Shown here piece after piece: positions 59,220-64,000 of a stretch of 64,000 nucleotides of DNA. Source of the stretch: Benincasa hispida (lineage: Eukaryota > Streptophyta > Magnoliopsida > Cucurbitales > Cucurbitaceae); NCBI RefSeq assembly GCF_009727055.1, contig NC_052359.1, positions 14,165,372 through 14,229,371 of the forward strand, in the 5' to 3' direction. The translations under genes were made by a program, and so were the position numbers. The number at the start of each line of letters is the position of its first letter. The stretch's first letter is position 1. Below the pieces are notes generated by a model that saw only the letters and a program-made list of their open reading frames with translations, made no database searches and was not told where the DNA came from.

Positions 59220-59757
59220 TGACTATTATCGACGTTGATGGTGATGTGGTAATTCCACCTCAACTAAAGCTATCGACGTTGGAATATGAGCAAAAGGGGC
59301 TTTACCCAACTAAGGCATAAGGGTATAAGGTTGAGTATGAATGTTTTAAGTGAGTTACCAAAGGAATGATACTTTTTTTTTTTTTAGGTTTTCCATTGCA
59401 CTTATGAAATGTTTTGATGCTTTATTATCTATGAATTTAAAGTTATGCATGTTTTACCCTATTACCATGAAAGCATTCCATTTATTAGCTATCTTCTAAA
59501 TAGTCACTCGTTAGGCATTTTAGATTACTTTTTCAAATGTTTTCCTTTCCCAGGTAGCTGTTGAAATCTTGGAGCCTAGCTTACAGTTGCTAGTCTACCA
59601 CAAGATAGTAGATTTCTGATAGCCTCCAAGGTTCATCTAAGTCTTTTGTTATGTCCTTAATGGTTCTAGTTGGGAAAGGGTAGAATTACCCTAAGTTTGT
59701 AAGCTATGTTGTGGATCTTGTGTTGTGAACTATGGCTGTAAATATATATATAAGTTG
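59220..59757 (+). repeat. Gypsy-1 3' LTR, second part
   Basis: Starts with the second TGACT and aligns with 39948-40330 of the 5' LTR (AAATATATATATAAGTTG near the end). It keeps about 150 bp (about 59500-59650) that the 5' LTR lacks. It is cut at 59757 by Copia-3. Confidence 0.85.
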
Positions 59758-60700
59758 TGTTGGGATTGGTATCCTAATGTTCCTGAGGTCTCAGTTTGTA
59801 AATTTAACACATTGTTATGAATAAAATAAGAGTTATTTTATTTTTTATTTACTCATATCCAATAAACAAAGCTCCATGGTTATTGTATGGAAACTTAAGC
59901 ATGTATATGAGATATACAAGTGGATCATGTCTTAAGTGATAACCTAAAAAGGTCTGTAGTATAAGGATTAATGAAGGATACCTGATCCTGGTACACTTCG
60001 GATACAGCCCGCTTTGTAAAGGTTTACAAGTGTTGTGAACTACTACAGATGGTTGATCCTGACCATTCATGTGGAGACATGCAAGCGGGGGTGTCTTATA
60101 CAAAGAGTTTGTATAAAACCGGATCACGATATGACTAGTCTCTTTATATAACACCATTGATACTTGAGACTTACATCTCACCTAAATGACCATAGGTGAC
60201 ATGACCTTAATCCTGAGTGTTTTGGAAACTCCTGCCTTTGAGGGCGTTTCCTTGATTAGTATGGGTGAGAGTGGTTAGATTGCCAACCCAACATGCCTAC
60301 CTTTTTGGGGATTTGTCTGATTTGGGAGCGGGGAACTTAGTTATACAAGATGAAATTCACTCCTTCCCTGAAGCAGTGGTAAGTAGATAGATTGCTCTTT
60401 TAAGGGCTGATTTCGAGTCTTGAACATAGTGCCCACAACTTCTCTTTGGAAGAGAGGACTCAATCATAGTAGGACTATGACTTATGTTCATTAGAGGGAT
60501 CAGTGGTACTTGAGTAGTGAGATGTAACTATAGGGACATAATGGTAAATTGGCCCAACTATACTTACGAGCGATCTGTGAAGGGTTATCGCACTGCTGAT
60601 TGGTTGATATGGACACAAAATATATCTGTAATAATAGCTGTCGGTCTTTAGTAGAGTGCCCGACAGTTAACAAATGGTGGATCCCATGACTAAAGATGTA
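59758..60700 (+). repeat. Copia-3 5' LTR, truncated
   Basis: Shares in order with the minus-strand solo LTR at 35055-37051 and with 57050-59219 a TGGTACACTTCGGATACAGC-type segment, TGTGGAGACATG, a GGTGACATGACCTTAATCCT-type segment and GTTAACAAATGGTGGATCCC. It breaks off at about 60700, roughly halfway along the expected 2 kb. Confidence 0.8.
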
Positions 60701-61987
60701 ACTAAGGTTCCGTTTTCCCTTGGCGTACACCTCTCAATGATCGGCCGCGTTCCCATATCTATATGATGAAACAAGGATGAGCGTGATGAACGTAAGGTTG
60801 CTTCTATCTCTGGAAGTACTTCTCACTTTAGTTAACGCATTCTTCCAACCCTCTCTTGATAAGCGAAATGGCATCTTCACTTCTGCTCTCACAGGTGAAG
60901 ATGCCGTCTAGCATGCTTTAGCTAAACAAAATTATTTCCTTAACACAGATTAATTTACTTGCTTAATTCTTATTAACTACCCAGGGAATTAAGAAAACAT
61001 CATGGAGAAAGTGAATCATGGATGAACGAAACTGGATAGAGAGATGATAATGGAAATGATCATAACAATTAATACTAAGATTAAGCGTCTAATACATGGT
61101 GTGAATGATAGAGTAAAGAAGATGAGTACAAGTGATGAAAAAGAGATAGAAACAAATACAGAAGAATGTCAACGTCTTGACACAGATCTGGACGGAGGTT
61201 TTGCTTGCGGGCGTGTGGAATGGATGAAGAGGAGAGCTTCCCTCTCAGGATTGCTTTTCTGGTAGAAGTGACCTTCGTACAAAGCTTCAATGGCAGGGAT
61301 TGAAAGGATTCTTTGCTCGGAGACTCACCTCCCGGCCTTGTCTCTTGATAATTCTGGATCTACTCTGATCAGGCGCTCAGACCAGTCTCTCTCTCAGATC
61401 AGTATATACACGTCTCCCTGTCTCGAGTATATACAAGTATCAAGTATATCTTTCAATGGAATTGCATAAGCTATTTATAGGCAAAGCTTTGACTCTTTGC
61501 AGTGTGGTCCCCACTTTATTGTTAAGACAGTTACTAAAATGGTGGAGTGAATATTTCTTCTGTTACGCAATCAATCCTGTCAGAAATGCACAACTGACAG
61601 TTGTACACACGTCTGAATCCTCCGCAATTGCGTTGATTACCGCATGCGGTTGAATTTGCGTTGAATGCTAAGCTCTTGATCGATTATCGCATGCGCCGTC
61701 ATTGTGTTGATCGTCTCTCCATTCTTGATTGATGGGCGCAATGCGACGTAGATGCGTTTTTCATTTAATCTTTGAGCCATGAATGCATTCGGTGACTTGA
61801 TTTCCTTAAAAATAGACTTAAAACATTCTATTTTACCATTGCAATGGTGTCAGTAGGTGTATTGACGACAATTTATAATTCTCGCATTTCTTAGCCAATT
61901 TTCATACTATCGACGCAACTTTTCTTTCTTTTAGGCGTAATATATAAATAAAACAGTATAAATAACCTTTTTTTCTACAAGTTATCA
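60701..61987 (-). repeat. Foreign LTR-like segment in Copia-3
   Basis: On the minus strand it starts TGATAACTTGTAGAAAAAAA (61987), a good LTR start, directly against the Copia-3 integrase. No terminal CA or target duplication was found on the other side, so the left junction (about 60700) is probably a deletion breakpoint. The interior has CGCATGCG-type inverted motifs (about 61637-61700). It contains no recognisable gene. Confidence 0.55.
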
Positions 61988-62805
61988 GGAGCTTGTACAT
62001 TCTGACCTTTGTGGTCCGATGAGTGTTAGGTTCGAGGTGGGTATGAATATTTCATCTCTTTCATAGATGATTATTCAAGGTATAGGTATCTCTACCTAAT
62101 GCATCGTAGGTCTACAGTCCTTAACAAGTTCAAGGAGTATAAGGCTAAAGTTGAGAACTTGTTAGGTAAGAAGATAAAAACACTACGATCTGATCGTGGT
62201 GGAGAGTATATGGACCTCCCATTCTAGAACTATATGATAGAACATGGAATTACAGCCCAACTCTCGGCCCTAGGTACATCTCAGTAGAATGGTGTATCAA
62301 AAAGAAGACACAGAACCTTGTTGGACATGGTTTAGTCTATGATGATTTATACTCATCTTCCAGATTCGTTTTGGGGTTTTGCAGTGGAGATTTCTTGTTA
62401 TATTCTTAACAACGTTCCCTCGAAAAGTGTTTCTGAAACACCTTTTGAGTTGTGGAGAGGCAGTAAACGTACTTTACGCCACTTTAGGATTTTGGGGCAT
62501 CCGACCCACGTGTTTGTGACTAACCCAAAGAAGTTAGAACCGCATTCGAAAGTTTGCCTCTTTGTAGGCTACCCCAGGGAAACGAGAGGTTGATACTTCT
62601 ATGATCCGAGTGAGAACAAAGTTTTTATTTCTACAAATGCTATCTTCTTAGAAGAAGACCATATCAGGGATCATAAACCACGAAGTAAGCTTGTTTTACG
62701 TGAGACTTCTAGTGAGACTACTAAGGATTCAACAAGAGTTGTTGAATAGACTGATAGATCAACAAGAGTTGTTGAGGTCGGTTCATCTAGTCAACCAGCT
62801 TAAGA
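61988..62805 (+). pseudogene. Copia-3 integrase remnant
   Basis: Begins in the core: ELVHSDLCGP-like with the first Asp (HSDLCGPMSVR), then EYFISFIDDYSRYRYLYLMH, IKTLRSDRGGEYMDLPF with the second Asp. In the third region the text is NGVSKRRHRTLLDM; the usual Glu is Lys (AAA at 62300-62302). Then FWGFAVEISCYILNNVPSKS and PHSKVCLFVGYPRETRG (62339-62593). A stop after the last, and others at 62226, 62286 and 62335, break it. Confidence 0.87.
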
Positions 62806-64000
62806 GTTGAGACTACTTCGACGTAGTGGGAGGGCTATGAACCCATCGAAACGCTACATGGATTTGATTGACGCTCAAAACATAATTTCTGATGATGAAA
62901 TCGAGGATCCATTGTATTCAATAACCAGGAAATGGAGTCTATGTACAGCTGAATGGATTAAGGCCATGAACCAGGAAATGGAGTCTATGTACTTCAATAA
63001 CGTCTGAGATCTTGTGGATCAACCTGATGGGGTAAAACCTATAGGGTGTAAGTGGATCTACAAGCGAAAACGAGGTGTAGATGGAAAGGTGCAAACCTTT
63101 AAGGCTAGACTTGTGGCAAAGGGTTATACCCAGGTCAAAAGAGTGGACTATGAGGAAACTTTTTCACCTATTATCATGTTGAAGTCTATCAGGATACTCC
63201 TATCCATAGCCACATTTTATGATTATGAGATATGGAAAATGGACGTCAAGACTGCTTTTCTTAATGGTAATCTTGAGAAGACCATCTACATGACTCAATC
63301 AGAGGGGTTCGTTGTTCTAGATCAAGAGTAAAGAGTTTGCAAGCTTAATAGGTCCATTTATGGGCTGAAACAAGCGTCTAGATCGTGGAACATTAAATTT
63401 GACAGTGCGGTCAAATTGTTTGACTTTGATCAGAACGTTGATGAGCCTTGTGTTTACAAAATCATCAACAACTCAGTAGCTTTCTTGGTACTGTATGGGG
63501 ATGATATCCTACTCATTGAGAATGATGTAGGGTATTTTACTGACATTAAAAAGTGGCTAGCCGCCCAGTTCCAAATGAAAGATTTGGGTCAGGCGCAGTA
63601 TGTTCTAGGGATCCAAATTATTCGAGATCGTAAGAACAAGAGGTTAGTCTTGTCTCAGGCATCGCACATCGATCAAATGTTGATCAGGTACAGGATGCAG
63701 GATTCCAAGAGGGGTTTATTACCCTTTAGGCATGGAATCATTTTGTTTAAGGACCAATGTCCTAAGACACCTCAAGAGGTTGAGGAGATGAGACGGATTC
63801 CCTATACTTCAGCTGTTGGAAGCTTAATATATGCAATGTTGTGTACCAGACCCGACATTTGCTATGAAGTAGGGATTGTCAGTCGTTATTAGTCCAATCC
63901 AGGATTAGATCATTGGACAGTGGTCAAGACGATCCTCAAGTAGCTTTGGAGAATGAAGGACTACATGCTCGTGTATGAAGATAAGGATTTAATCCTTACA
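62806..64000 (+). pseudogene. Copia-3 reverse transcriptase, start of RNase H, cut by window edge
   Basis: Linker MNPSKRYMDLIDAQNIISDD (62837 on), then a small direct duplication (62921-62943 and 62968-62990) that breaks the linker pattern. RT core: [20 protein letters not shown] (63047 on), [56 protein letters not shown] and VLYGDDILLIEND (about 63487), where the usual YVDD is YGDD; both Asp remain. Then QASHIDQMLIRYRMQDSKRG and GSLIYAMLCTRPDICYEVGI. Stops at 63007, 63329 and 63890. RNase H begins at about 63890. Confidence 0.88.

Larger units (their letters stand above)
22231..59757 (+). mobile_element. Gypsy-1: chromovirus-type Ty3/gypsy element, outer shell of the nest
   Basis: The 5' LTR starts at 22231 with TGTAAACCCTGGAACTT; the 3' LTR starts at 54481 with TGTAAACCCTAGAACTT, just after a polypurine tract. 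The order gag, PR, RT, RNase H, INT with a chromodomain-like tail fits chromoviruses. It is interrupted by Gypsy-2 (23457-38759), Copia-2 (43605-53159), a solo LTR (57050-59219) and Copia-3 (from 59758). Removing these gives LTRs of about 3 kb and an internal region of about 4.4 kb, shorter than a complete one. The true right end is not in the window or was lost. Confidence 0.88.
59758..64000 (+). mobile_element. Copia-3: Ty1/copia element, runs off the right edge
   Basis: An LTR start TGTTGGGATTGGTATCC at 59758, directly against Gypsy-1 LTR sequence, then about 940 bp of LTR, then a foreign LTR piece (about 60700-61987), then integrase and RT to the window end. Gag and protease are absent. 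The coding part is close in sequence to Copia-2. Many stops; not functional. Confidence 0.82.

Noticed and set aside
22231..64000. A new defence or regulatory gene system hidden in the accessory region
   Set aside because: Every coding segment with recognisable features belongs to gypsy or copia retrotransposons; remaining ORFs are short and without features.

Overview
The window is a stretch of plant nuclear DNA, A+T-rich and dominated by transposable elements. It comes from a eudicot, and my guess is a cucurbit; that family-level guess is inference from the repeat style and the one host protein, not from a search. The only recognisable host gene is an intact, six-exon, minus-strand RidA-type gene (4947-7602; 187 residues; chloroplast-type reactive intermediate deaminase). 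Nearly everything else is LTR retrotransposons, DNA transposon ends, MITE-like inverted repeats and A+T-rich spacer.

Left part (1-22230). 1-1010 is the end of a CACTA element, with its terminus at 1010 and the body running off the left edge. Then come a 27-bp tandem repeat, a snap-back repeat (1611-2025), a possible SINE B-box remnant (about 3270-3330), a possible non-autonomous element (3388-4680) and the RidA gene. A decayed Ty1/copia element (about 8090-12850) follows, then a PIF/Harbinger-like MITE with TTA target duplication (13679-14020), a 1-kb snap-back element (14124-15154), a CACTA transposase fragment (16991-17440), a CACTA-like mini-element (18104-18518) and two inverted-repeat MITEs (20211-20502, 20577-20886).

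Right part (22231-64000) is one nested stack. The outer shell is a chromovirus-type Ty3/gypsy element (Gypsy-1: 5' LTR from 22231, PBS-like site at 40568, PPT at 54464, 3' LTR from 54481). Its 5' LTR is split by an Athila/Tat-like Ty3/gypsy element (Gypsy-2, 23457-38759, perfect GTGTG target duplication). Gypsy-2 holds two solo LTRs (27805-29517 inside RT; 35055-37051 downstream of INT). Gypsy-1 pol is split by a minus-strand Ty1/copia element (Copia-2, 43605-53159). Gypsy-1's 3' LTR is split by a solo LTR (57050-59219, perfect TGACT duplication), by a roughly 190-bp insert of unknown origin, and by a related plus-strand Copia-3 (59758 to beyond 64000), which itself carries part of another LTR. 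All elements carry stops and frameshifts; none appears autonomous.

Two single-N positions (32102 and 44389) each sit exactly between direct duplications (about 2.3 kb and 109 bp). These look like unmerged contig ends rather than biology. I found no new gene system here; the most useful observations are the nesting order, the likely assembly artefacts, the deletion derivatives and the few unexplained inserts.
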